Shown piece by piece: positions 1-7,206 of a DNA stretch of 16,222 nt. Both the position numbers and the translations under genes were made by a program. Location of the stretch: NCBI GenBank assembly GCA_019417975.1, contig DYCT01000009.1, forward strand, positions 1-16,222. Reading direction: 5' to 3'. The notes beneath the pieces were generated by a model. It saw nothing but the letters and a program-made list of their open reading frames with translations, had not been told where the DNA came from and made no database searches. Every line of letters starts with the position of its first letter. Position 1 is the first letter of the stretch. This DNA comes from Bacteroides sp. (lineage in GTDB: Bacteria; Bacteroidota; Bacteroidia; Bacteroidales; Bacteroidaceae).

Positions 1-1788
1 TGCCACAGCCTTCACGTCCCAATCTTGCGTCACCTCGAAATAGGCTTTCAGCTCCAGCACTCCCGGATAATAGAATATAGATTCGGCTTGCCGTTTTTTT
101 GCATACTCTCCGGCATCCCATACACCATTTCTATTTTCGTCTACAAACAAGCGTGCATAATACTTGCCGGGACTCAAATAATAAAAGTCGGCTTTCCCAT
201 CCTCGGAACTCACTTCGCTCACCACCTTATCTTGCTTATCGAGCAATTGCACTACGACTGAGGCAGAATCGGGAAGTCCTTTTATATTCCAATACAATGT
301 GGCATAATCCGACAACGACTTCACTTTCAGCTTCTGTTCTATCTTATCGGTACAAGTGCCGTATAAGCTCCGGAAAGCCGCTGAGTCGATGTGCAAAGCA
401 AATTCGCGTTCGGGTTCCCAAAAAGCACGAATCCGATATTTCCGCAGATAAAGGCTGTCTTCTTCGATGGCATAAGGCACATCCTTCCACAATGTATCTA
501 CTTTTTGCTGCAACCGAATAGCTGCCGTATCGAACCAAGCCACAGGCTCTTCAAACAATAATTCTATGTTGCGATTGACATCAAATACGGAGGGAGCCGA
601 TACTTTCACTCGAAAAGCCGGAACCTTTTCTTCTTCATCACCTTTCTTCTTTTTCTTTTTAGAGGTCATCACCTTACGTGCAGCCATACTAAGTGTGTCT
701 ACCGTAGGTACCAGTTTCCCCAATGTATCCGTTACCAAATAGCGGACTTCCATCTGTAACGTATCTTTTTGGTAAACCAACGAGTCCTTCACCCAATAGT
801 GCAATGTATCATTTTTCAGGCTATGTTCCAACAAAAATGCATCTTCGGCATCGAAGTTCAGCCCTCGAATTTGAGGTAGAGTATCTACCGGAGCAGAAAA
901 ATAGAACGAGAATTTATAGGGTTCAATCCGTTCATTCTTGACCATATATTGTGCAGTGATATCTTCCTTGAAAGCAAGCAATAGCAAGTCGTCGGGCAAA
1001 TAATGCGTATATTCGCGCGTTACAATCGTATCGACAGTAATTGTATCTTTCCATATAGTATCGGCTCGCATCCGTACTTCTAAACTGGGCACTACCAGTG
1101 AATCGAGAAAAGCCAACATCTCACTTTTCTGATCAAAATAAAAATTCCGGTTCGCATCATTCAACGCATAAGCACGGTAACTGCCTGGTGCAATACCCCG
1201 AATCCGGAAATGCCCACGACTATCGGTACGTGCTACACGGTCGAATGGTTGTTTTACAAAAGCCGAATCAGACAAATTCTGATGCAAGCCTACCAAGATA
1301 CCTTTCACGGGTTCCAAATTGGAAGCATCGAGCACTGTTCCTGCTACCTGCATTGTATCAATTACATCCCCGGTACTAAAAGTAAACGCATAATCGCCCA
1401 ATGGATTTCCTTCGTTATTATCGACAATCGCATCGGAAAAATCAATCGTATATGTAATCCCCGGCTTCAAACTATCTACCAAATTGACCAACACATGCTT
1501 TCCACTGGCTTTAATTTCGGGCATCACCTGCTGCGGTGGTGAAACAATCACCTTTTCCGATGCCTTTTCCAATTGGACATATTCATCGAATTCAATACTA
1601 ATTCGTTTACGGGTATTATTTAAGGCTCCAGGCATAGGATTGCTTTTCACAAATTTAGGAGGCATCTCATCGTAAGGTCCTCCATCGGGATGCCCAATAC
1701 TGGCGCACGCATGCGCCACAATCAAAGCGACAAGGCAAGCTACAACCCAAGCCACTGATTTAAACGGATTTGTTTGATTACGTAACAT
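1..1788 (-). CDS. Ig-like (SbsA/Big_5-type) lipoprotein, C-terminus cut by window edge
   Basis: An open frame starts at ATG 1786-1788 and stays open for 596 codons to base 1 with no stop, so the 3' end lies outside the window. The N-terminus has a basic, hydrophobic signal peptide ending in Cys28 within VAHACAS, a loose lipobox that predicts an outer-membrane or cell-surface lipoprotein. The residues just after it (IGHPDGGPYDEMPPKF) match the conserved start of a Bacteroidetes family of Ig-like-domain lipoproteins. Residues about 37-140 resemble an SbsA-like Ig domain (Big_5). Residues about 145-235 look like a carboxypeptidase-regulatory-type beta-sandwich (VAGTVLDAS, then FRIRGIAPGSYRAYALND). 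A second such module near the edge has FYYLSPGKYYARLFVDENRNG. A short basic stretch of six lysines followed by acidic residues lies mid-protein. The molecular role is unknown. It is separated from the upstream genes by a terminator and has its own promoter, so it is probably a housekeeping neighbour and not part of the glycan locus. Confidence 0.88.
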   Translation of the reverse strand, partial: MLRNQTNPFKSVAWVVACLVALIVAHACASIGHPDGGPYDEMPPKFVKSNPMPGALNNTRKRISIEFDEYVQLEKASEKVIVSPPQQVMPEIKASGKHVLVNLVDSLKPGITYTIDFSDAIVDNNEGNPLGDYAFTFSTGDVIDTMQVAGTVLDASNLEPVKGILVGLHQNLSDSAFVKQPFDRVARTDSRGHFRIRGIAPGSYRAYALNDANRNFYFDQKSEMLAFLDSLVVPSLEVRMRADTIWKDTITVDTIVTREYTHYLPDDLLLLAFKEDITAQYMVKNERIEPYKFSFYFSAPVDTLPQIRGLNFDAEDAFLLEHSLKNDTLHYWVKDSLVYQKDTLQMEVRYLVTDTLGKLVPTVDTLSMAARKVMTSKKKKKKGDEEEKVPAFRVKVSAPSVFDVNRNIELLFEEPVAWFDTAAIRLQQKVDTLWKDVPYAIEEDSLYLRKYRIRAFWEPEREFALHIDSAAFRSLYGTCTDKIEQKLKVKSLSDYATLYWNIKGLPDSASVVVQLLDKQDKVVSEVSSEDGKADFYYLSPGKYYARLFVDENRNGVWDAGEYAKKRQAESIFYYPGVLELKAYFEVTQDWDVKAVA

Positions 1789-1792
1789 GATG

Positions 1793-1822
1793 CAAAAATA
1801 CATTTTTCCAGAAACGTAACAA
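1793..1822 (-). promoter_or_regulatory. Bacteroidetes-type promoter for the Ig-like lipoprotein
   Basis: On the minus strand, TATTTTTG (1793-1800) matches the Bacteroides -7 consensus TAnnTTTG. Exactly 19 bases upstream is ATTG (1820-1823), a partial match to the -33 TTTG. The last G of the -7 box is only four bases before the ATG at 1788, so the expected transcription start falls at or next to the start codon. The boxes are seen directly; activity is inferred. Confidence 0.6.
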
Positions 1823-1848
1823 TACATTCCTTGTTATTTATCAATAAA

Positions 1849-1905
1849 TAAAGGCGAAAGCCCTATCTCTGCTCCACTCGAAACAAAGATAAGTCTCTCG
1901 CCTTT
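1849..1905 (-). terminator. Intrinsic terminator after the CBM9-like gene
   Basis: Inverted repeat read on the minus strand: AAAGGCGAGAG (1894-1904) pairs with CTTTCGCCTTT (1850-1860). That is 11 pairs including one G-T wobble. The stem is followed by the AT-rich tail ATTTATTGATAA. It lies about 55 bases after the stop of the gene ending at 1960 and before the promoter of the next gene, so it probably ends the kinase/CBM9-like transcript. Confidence 0.7.
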
Positions 1906-1959
1906 TATATCGGTTGACACTCGGACTATCCGATGATTTCAACTCACACTCATATCGGT

Positions 1960-2607
1960 CTATTCAAAATACAATTCACCAAAAGCTTCCGGACGATGAA
2001 AGTCGGGACTGGGTACTGCAATTGGATTCCACGACAAGAAATGAGGAGTCTTCAGCTCATCACCACATTTGTAGAAGTTACCACGTACGGTCTGTCCATC
2101 AAGACATTTCACATCTGAACGGAAGAACACTTCGTATGGAATAATCAATGCCAATTCCCAACGCACCGGCCCTTCTTGTACACAAGCTTCTCTACCCAAA
2201 CTAGCCCAACGCTTTACCCGAGCAAGCAATTCATGCGGAGCATGTTCACGATTGCCACGTCCCGATCCGGCACCTACCAACACTGTACCAATACAATTGG
2301 TTTCAATGTTATAATAATAGCCATCATCGGTTGGAGCAATAAAGAATTCGGCACAAGCATCGGTCCATACCGAACCGTTGTCTTCGGTATATTTTCCACG
2401 AACCATTTCTTCCTCTACCTGATAATGCAACAATATGGCACCTGCCGTATGTGCGATACGAAAACGGACGGACGGACAATACGGATAATCCTTCCAATTA
2501 ATTACATCAATCGGTTGAAACGATATCCCTTCAGCATCAAGTATCTCCGGCACTAACTTTGCTTCGGCCGGGCATATCTGTATTCTCCTTACTATCAGCT
2601 TCTTCAT
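1960..2607 (-). CDS. Cytosolic CBM9-like (DOMON-fold) carbohydrate-binding family protein
   Basis: A 215-residue protein with no signal peptide or membrane segment, so it is probably cytosolic. It resembles the family 9-like carbohydrate-binding proteins of Bacteroidetes (CBM9_2/DOMON type). Seen features are VWTDACAEFF (about 80-89), the strand pair FFIAPTDDGYYYNIETNC that follows, WELALIIPYEVFF (about 150-162), and the characteristic end SWNPI...PDFHRPEAFGELYF (about 192-214). The start codon lies 7 bp after the stop of the kinase gene, so the two are almost certainly co-transcribed. Many relatives are exported or fused to enzymes; a free-standing form without an export signal is less expected. 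It could bind a sugar or sugar phosphate handled by the kinase, but nothing in the sequence proves ligand or activity. The gene ends before a good terminator. Confidence 0.85.
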   Translation of the reverse strand: MKKLIVRRIQICPAEAKLVPEILDAEGISFQPIDVINWKDYPYCPSVRFRIAHTAGAILLHYQVEEEMVRGKYTEDNGSVWTDACAEFFIAPTDDGYYYNIETNCIGTVLVGAGSGRGNREHAPHELLARVKRWASLGREACVQEGPVRWELALIIPYEVFFRSDVKCLDGQTVRGNFYKCGDELKTPHFLSWNPIAVPSPDFHRPEAFGELYFE

Positions 2608-2614
2608 AACTTTC

Positions 2615-3703
2615 TTATTTTAACAAACAGGTTTCTATAAACTGCTGCATTTGTGGTACACAGGCTTCCGCACTCTTCCAGAGTTTAAACTGAGCACGAG
2701 TACGCACCAAGTTGTGATCCGGATATTGAATCTTATAATAGGTATCTCCATTGATATAGTCAGCCAAAAAACGGACACACTGCATATAAGGGAACAACGT
2801 AGCAGCATAAGGCAAATTTTCTATTTCAACAGGCGTCAAGAAAGAACGAGCCGACTCCAAATAGCCACGTGTGAAAGCTTCAAAAATCTCCATATTGAAA
2901 TTTACATTATCCAAGTTCTTATCATCTTCGGCACCTGTATTGGCTGCTGTCCGCAAGAAGTCGCCAAAGTCTGAGAAGATAAAGCTCGGCATCACTGTAT
3001 CGAGGTCGATAACACAGAGCACACGCCCTTCATCATCAAACATCATATTGTTCACTTTTGTATCGCAATGGCATACCCGTTTAGGCAATTTACCTTCACG
3101 ATGCAAACGTTCGGCCTTACACATCTCATCGGCACAACGTTCTATCTCATCCACATACTCTTTCACCTCACTCAAACGACCGGCTTTGTCTGCTTCAACA
3201 GCTTCGCGCAGCTGCTGCAGGCGGAATTCCATATTGTGGAAATCAGGAATGGTCTCACCCAACTGTACAGGAATATCGGCCAACATTGATTCAAAATCGC
3301 CAAAAGCCTGTCCTGCAAAATTGGAATATTTAGCATTAACGGTTTCGTAGGTGTGTGCTTGAGGGATAAACACCATCACACGCCAATAGTTTTTCCCGTC
3401 AAAATAATAACGCTTATTGTCTTTCGTCCGCAAGAAGTACAATACTTTTCTATCAATATCCGATTCACCACGAGCTTCCAATTTTGAACGGATATGTGAT
3501 GTGACAGCTTCAATATTACTCTGCAGCATATCTACATTTTGAAAAATAGCGTGGTTAATACGCTGCAATACATAATCCGGCTTATCAGACTCTTTCGTTA
3601 CGACTCGATATGAGTCATTGATAAGTCCTGTACCCAATGGTTTTACTTCTTGAACTGTTCCTACCAAAGGAAACTGTCCGACAATATTTAAAAGTTCATT
3701 CAT
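2615..3703 (-). CDS. nahK: N-acetylhexosamine 1-kinase-like sugar kinase (APH fold)
   Basis: A 362-residue cytosolic protein of the aminoglycoside phosphotransferase-fold family. It aligns by eye along its whole length with Bifidobacterium NahK, which phosphorylates GlcNAc or GalNAc at C1 using ATP. Matching blocks are GTGLINDSYRV (24-34, nucleotide loop), YVLQRIN (44-50), FGDF (134-137), the catalytic loop CHCDTKVNN (211-219, catalytic Asp214), IDLDTVMP (232-239) and the metal-binding DFGD (245-248). Near the C-terminus are RFLADYINGD and PDHNLVRTRAQFKL, which also match NahK. Length is typical for NahK (about 360). It lies 205 bp downstream of the chondroitinase-type lyase and 7 bp before the CBM9-like gene. 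In glycosaminoglycan breakdown it could activate freed GalNAc or GlcNAc to the sugar-1-phosphate. Related Bacteroidales proteins are sometimes labelled mucin desulfatase or aminoglycoside phosphotransferase; NahK similarity is the better guide. Exact substrate is inference. Confidence 0.87.
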   Translation of the reverse strand: MNELLNIVGQFPLVGTVQEVKPLGTGLINDSYRVVTKESDKPDYVLQRINHAIFQNVDMLQSNIEAVTSHIRSKLEARGESDIDRKVLYFLRTKDNKRYYFDGKNYWRVMVFIPQAHTYETVNAKYSNFAGQAFGDFESMLADIPVQLGETIPDFHNMEFRLQQLREAVEADKAGRLSEVKEYVDEIERCADEMCKAERLHREGKLPKRVCHCDTKVNNMMFDDEGRVLCVIDLDTVMPSFIFSDFGDFLRTAANTGAEDDKNLDNVNFNMEIFEAFTRGYLESARSFLTPVEIENLPYAATLFPYMQCVRFLADYINGDTYYKIQYPDHNLVRTRAQFKLWKSAEACVPQMQQFIETCLLK

Positions 3704-3739
3704 AGTATGTTATTATTTAAAACTAATCGTTAGAAAAAA

Positions 3740-3771
3740 GCAAACGTTTACATTCGGCTACAACGTTTACA
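3740..3771. promoter_or_regulatory. LacI-type operator-like sites upstream of the kinase
   Basis: The near-palindrome gcaaacgtttac (3740-3751) has the central AAACGTTT core with middle CG typical of LacI/PurR-family operators. A weaker copy, acaacgtttaca, follows at 3760-3771. Both lie 37-68 bp upstream of the kinase start codon at 3703, where a repressor or activator could act. I see no convincing -7/-33 pair in this stretch, and no LacI-family regulator is encoded in the window. Confidence 0.4.
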
Positions 3772-3780
3772 TCCGGCTAC
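3743..3780. repeat. Tandem 19-bp direct repeat, two copies
   Basis: aacgtttacattcggctac (3743-3761) is followed directly by aacgtttacatccggctac (3762-3780); 18 of 19 bases agree. The repeat lies in the 204-bp gap between the lyase stop and the kinase start, after the lyase terminator. Position and the operator-like core in each unit suggest a regulatory role over chance. Confidence 0.8.
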
Positions 3781-3800
3781 AAAGTAACAAAAAAAAACTG

Positions 3801-3858
3801 AAAAAAGAAACCGACCGACATCATCCCTCTTTAAGAAAAGATAGAATTTGCCGGTCGG
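3801..3858 (-). terminator. Intrinsic terminator after the polysaccharide lyase
   Basis: Read on the minus strand, CCGACCGGCA (3849-3858) pairs with TGTCGGTCGG (3811-3820): 10 pairs with one G-T wobble and a 28-base loop. The stem is followed at once by TTTCTTTTTT (3801-3810) and, after CAG, another T run. It lies about 50 bases after the lyase stop, so the kinase pair probably has its own promoter. Confidence 0.8.
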
Positions 3859-3907
3859 CCTGATTTTCAACTTTAAAAATTTATTTATCAGTACATTGCT
3901 AAGCAAT

Positions 3908-6900
3908 TCAGTTCATGCATTTCACAACATTCACCTTTTCACCATTGACAATACGAAGTACTTGCACTGCTTTTTCATTCAGAAGACGGATAGAAGCCGA
4001 ACGTTCACCTGCCGGAAGTGTCACTTCCGACAATTTCACACCTTCCACTGAATAAAGTTCAATCTGAGTGGGTGCTGTTGCCTGTTCGGTCAATGTCACA
4101 TGCACGTCATTACCCATTTGAGTAACATCTATCCATGCTTCATCTGCATTGTTAGAACCAATAGAAGTGAATCCCTTCGGTCCCATATATATATGTATAG
4201 GCAAACCATGGTTTAGCGTCAGTTCAATAACAGTCTGTCCATTGACCGGTGCATTTATTTTCAATCCTTCGGTTTTCTGATCAGTATACCATTCACCTTC
4301 GAGTGTGATACTAGTTACAGTTTCACCCGGTAACCAATCGCCTAAAGACGTGCTAATTGATTGCGGACGCAAATTCGGGTTGCAAACAGCCAAATGGATA
4401 GAACCATTATCGTTTGGCTGATACATCAACAACATTTCCGAACCTACCGATTTCACTCCCGGAAGCTTGGTATCGTCAACCGCTTCGAAGAACGCATAAG
4501 CTGTGATATTTTTCGGTTTATAAGTCAATGCATGGAACTTGTCAGTCTGTGAAAGTATACTGAAACACTTGCCACCATCCGAACCTATCTCTGCGACCAA
4601 TGACTTCATAGCATCTGGTGTCGTTTTTGGCACCATTACAAACATATAGTTTTTGTCAGATGGTTTTACACCATGATTGATGTAGGCCTTTGTCGCAATC
4701 GCCTTGGCCGGATTGTCCACATCACTACCGTCTTCATTAGGTCCTTCCTGTTCACCATATTTCACCACTACTGCATCATTACCTTGAGGGACATAATAGC
4801 CAGTTCCTTTGGGAGTCACAAACCAACGAGATTCACCAGTTGCCAAATTTTTCTCCGCATCACCAGAAACCATCGTACCACCGTTTACTGTAAGTGCACC
4901 CATATCGCTACCCACTTCTTGGAAAAGGTTGGTTGCTGTAATGCGGTTATCTGCATAACTACCAGAGGAACTGATACCTGAACCTAAGTCTATCAACATT
5001 CCATCAAACGCATAAACCGACTTCTTAAATACCAAATTAGTCGGAGTAAAGCACTGACCTCCCCACGTATCCACTTGATCGAAGTCGCATGCAAACATAC
5101 CACAATCACCAAACGACAAAGCACCGGCAAAATTCTTTGTTTTGGTAAACTGATCAAAACGCTGTGTCAGACTTCCTTTCGGCATCATCTCCTTCCACGA
5201 AGTATAGTGTACGGTTGTGCCACCCGGAGCTACATTCCAATCGTATCCGACCGGTCCGGTAGGAAGTCCGGAATTATTGAGTGCTCCATTGTAGAGTACT
5301 TCCATTGTTCCATGTGACTGGTAACGACTGAAACGACTTGTCTTACTATAAATTTCAGCTCCCCACATACGTGTAGTCGGTGAACGCATAGTCACTACCC
5401 AATCAGCATGACGATAGACACCGATAGGACTATAATTGAACTGATAGAATCCGGCATAATCAGCCTGAGGAGCATCATATTTATCACTCATCAAAAAATA
5501 ATTGTAGGCTGAAGCCAATTCCGAATCCTGCGAACCAAGCACATCTGTACTTACCTCGATAAGTTTTTCAAAATAAGCTTTTGAGAATTGCACAATATGT
5601 CCACCATCCAATGGGTGACGTCCACTCAAGCTGTTGGCATAATAGTTGAAACCGGTATTAGAACGGTTAGCCATCTGATAACATGTAAGAACTGCTTTTT
5701 TTATGTATTCACAAGCAGTCTTCGACACACGGAAAGACGTCCCTTTCAAATTATATGCCGCATCCATCCATCCGTTGTAGGCATACATATAATTATTATA
5801 GTGTGTTCCATGGTGGAATCCCAAGCCATCAGGTTTCACTGTATCATAACCTCCAGGCACCGGAGCCAATACTCGTTCCAAGAAACGAGACATCGATTTC
5901 AATTCACGCACAGCCACCTGAACATCGGGTTGATAAACAGCATACGAAAAGAAATGTGATAAATAATTGTAAATCACATCCGAGCTGAATTCTGTAGACA
6001 GATAAGCTTGGTCGGCATACGCCCATCCGGCCTCAGAGACCCAACGAACCATCTTCAATAATTCCACAGTCTGCTTTTCAGTACATTTCGGTAGCAGATT
6101 GAGCAACAATTTAGGATAGTCGCGCACAACAGTATAGTTATTGGATGGCAAACGGTCATAACGGTACATCACCCCTTGGTCTATCACCAAATCAAACAAA
6201 TCGGCAAACAGCTTTCCGTCATCCTCTTTTGTAGAAGCAGCTATTCCATTCAACAACAGTAACAACTGATTCATTCCATCCATACTGATATCCGAAGCCG
6301 ATGAAATAATCGGATTTCCCTGCACTGTTCCATCAGCATAACGAATGATATTCAACGCTTTGATTTTGTTTCGGAAAGTCAGCAAGTCACGAGGAGAACT
6401 AGTCCCTTGCGGAGAATATGGATAAAGCGCTTTAATTGCAGCAATATCGTCACGTTCAGCAGCTGTAGGTTCGGTCAATTCTATATCTGGTTCATAAGCA
6501 TACAACATCAATAAAGTTTTATGCCCTTCCTCTATTTCTTTTACATCCTTCACCATCAAATCCTGTGCCTGGCGCTTATTATCAGTAGACGCTTTCCATT
6601 TCACATCATCAAAAAGCAAAGTCTGTGTTGCCTTCTGTTCAGTATTATCTAATGTAAAACGGACATAGGCCAATGTTTTAGCCAGTTTCGACTTGAAGTC
6701 TTTCCCATATACACGGTTAAACTCACGCCATCCAGAGAAATTCATAGTCACATTGGCTGTATGCTGTACTTCTTTATCACCATTCAGAAATTCTACTGTC
6801 AACGCACTGTTCGTAGCAGCATAACTATACAAATCGAAAAGAGCAGCATAGCTTCCTGTTTTGAAAGAGGTAAAGCTAACCAACATAGTTGCTTTTTCTC

Positions 6901-7087
6901 CGGCAGCCACTTCCCAAGCGAGCGACTGTTTACCTTCGGTATAATGCTCCGTGTTTACCGTCAACTTACCTTGTTCTGCGACCCACTCGGCCGGTACGGT
7001 TGCATCTTCAAATGCAAATGTATATTGTGCAGAAGCAGTTGTAATGCCTCCTAGCAACAACATACCGGTTAATATCAGTTTATTCAT
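3908..7087 (-). CDS. Secreted family 8 polysaccharide lyase, chondroitinase ABC type
   Basis: A 1059-residue exported enzyme predicted to cleave chondroitin/dermatan sulfate, possibly also hyaluronan, by beta-elimination to unsaturated disaccharides. The signal peptide is 1-20 with cleavage after TASA; there is no lipobox, so it is periplasmic or secreted. The domain order matches Proteus chondroitinase ABC I: an N-terminal jelly-roll (about 21-165), an alpha-helical catalytic toroid (about 170-540) and beta-sandwich domains (about 550-970). The catalytic set is visible: His426 and Tyr433 in HHGTHYNNY, spaced as His501/Tyr508 of the Proteus enzyme, Arg490 in SGRHPLDG, and Glu578 in WGAEIYSK followed by RYQSHG. 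Residues about 975-1059 add a beta tail (YSVEGVKLSEV...VLRIVNGEKVNVVK) that the Proteus enzyme lacks and that resembles a T9SS-type C-terminal domain. It lies directly downstream of susD across a hairpin, which points to glycosaminoglycan as the locus substrate. Preference among chondroitin types and hyaluronan cannot be read from the sequence. Confidence 0.93.
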   Translation of the reverse strand: MNKLILTGMLLLGGITTASAQYTFAFEDATVPAEWVAEQGKLTVNTEHYTEGKQSLAWEVAAGEKATMLVSFTSFKTGSYAALFDLYSYAATNSALTVEFLNGDKEVQHTANVTMNFSGWREFNRVYGKDFKSKLAKTLAYVRFTLDNTEQKATQTLLFDDVKWKASTDNKRQAQDLMVKDVKEIEEGHKTLLMLYAYEPDIELTEPTAAERDDIAAIKALYPYSPQGTSSPRDLLTFRNKIKALNIIRYADGTVQGNPIISSASDISMDGMNQLLLLLNGIAASTKEDDGKLFADLFDLVIDQGVMYRYDRLPSNNYTVVRDYPKLLLNLLPKCTEKQTVELLKMVRWVSEAGWAYADQAYLSTEFSSDVIYNYLSHFFSYAVYQPDVQVAVRELKSMSRFLERVLAPVPGGYDTVKPDGLGFHHGTHYNNYMYAYNGWMDAAYNLKGTSFRVSKTACEYIKKAVLTCYQMANRSNTGFNYYANSLSGRHPLDGGHIVQFSKAYFEKLIEVSTDVLGSQDSELASAYNYFLMSDKYDAPQADYAGFYQFNYSPIGVYRHADWVVTMRSPTTRMWGAEIYSKTSRFSRYQSHGTMEVLYNGALNNSGLPTGPVGYDWNVAPGGTTVHYTSWKEMMPKGSLTQRFDQFTKTKNFAGALSFGDCGMFACDFDQVDTWGGQCFTPTNLVFKKSVYAFDGMLIDLGSGISSSGSYADNRITATNLFQEVGSDMGALTVNGGTMVSGDAEKNLATGESRWFVTPKGTGYYVPQGNDAVVVKYGEQEGPNEDGSDVDNPAKAIATKAYINHGVKPSDKNYMFVMVPKTTPDAMKSLVAEIGSDGGKCFSILSQTDKFHALTYKPKNITAYAFFEAVDDTKLPGVKSVGSEMLLMYQPNDNGSIHLAVCNPNLRPQSISTSLGDWLPGETVTSITLEGEWYTDQKTEGLKINAPVNGQTVIELTLNHGLPIHIYMGPKGFTSIGSNNADEAWIDVTQMGNDVHVTLTEQATAPTQIELYSVEGVKLSEVTLPAGERSASIRLLNEKAVQVLRIVNGEKVNVVKCMN

Positions 7088-7118
7088 GGTCTATTATCAA
7101 TAAATTAAATTTATGTCG

Positions 7119-7199
7119 AATTAAAAACAAATTCCCACAAGAGGCAAAAACCAAAGAACAAAAATCATGTCTCCCGGTTCTTGCCCTTTGCGGGAATTT
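7119..7199 (-). terminator. Long hairpin with U-rich tail between susD and the lyase gene
   Basis: Arms 7129-7147 and 7181-7199 pair at 18 of 19 positions on the minus-strand transcript (two G-T wobbles, one A-C mismatch), with a loop of about 33 bases. The stem begins 7 bases after the susD stop and is followed by TTTGTTTTTAATT, as in an intrinsic terminator. No clear promoter is seen between it and the lyase start, so it may act as a partial terminator that lowers lyase expression relative to susCD. Confidence 0.65.
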
Positions 7200-7206
7200 A
7201 TACTAT

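Noticed and set aside
2615..3703. Aminoglycoside resistance kinase
   Set aside because: The fold is shared, but full-length similarity is to N-acetylhexosamine 1-kinase, with the same catalytic and C-terminal blocks. The context is sugar catabolism.
3743..3780. Start of a CRISPR array
   Set aside because: Only two units with no spacers between them; it is a short tandem repeat.
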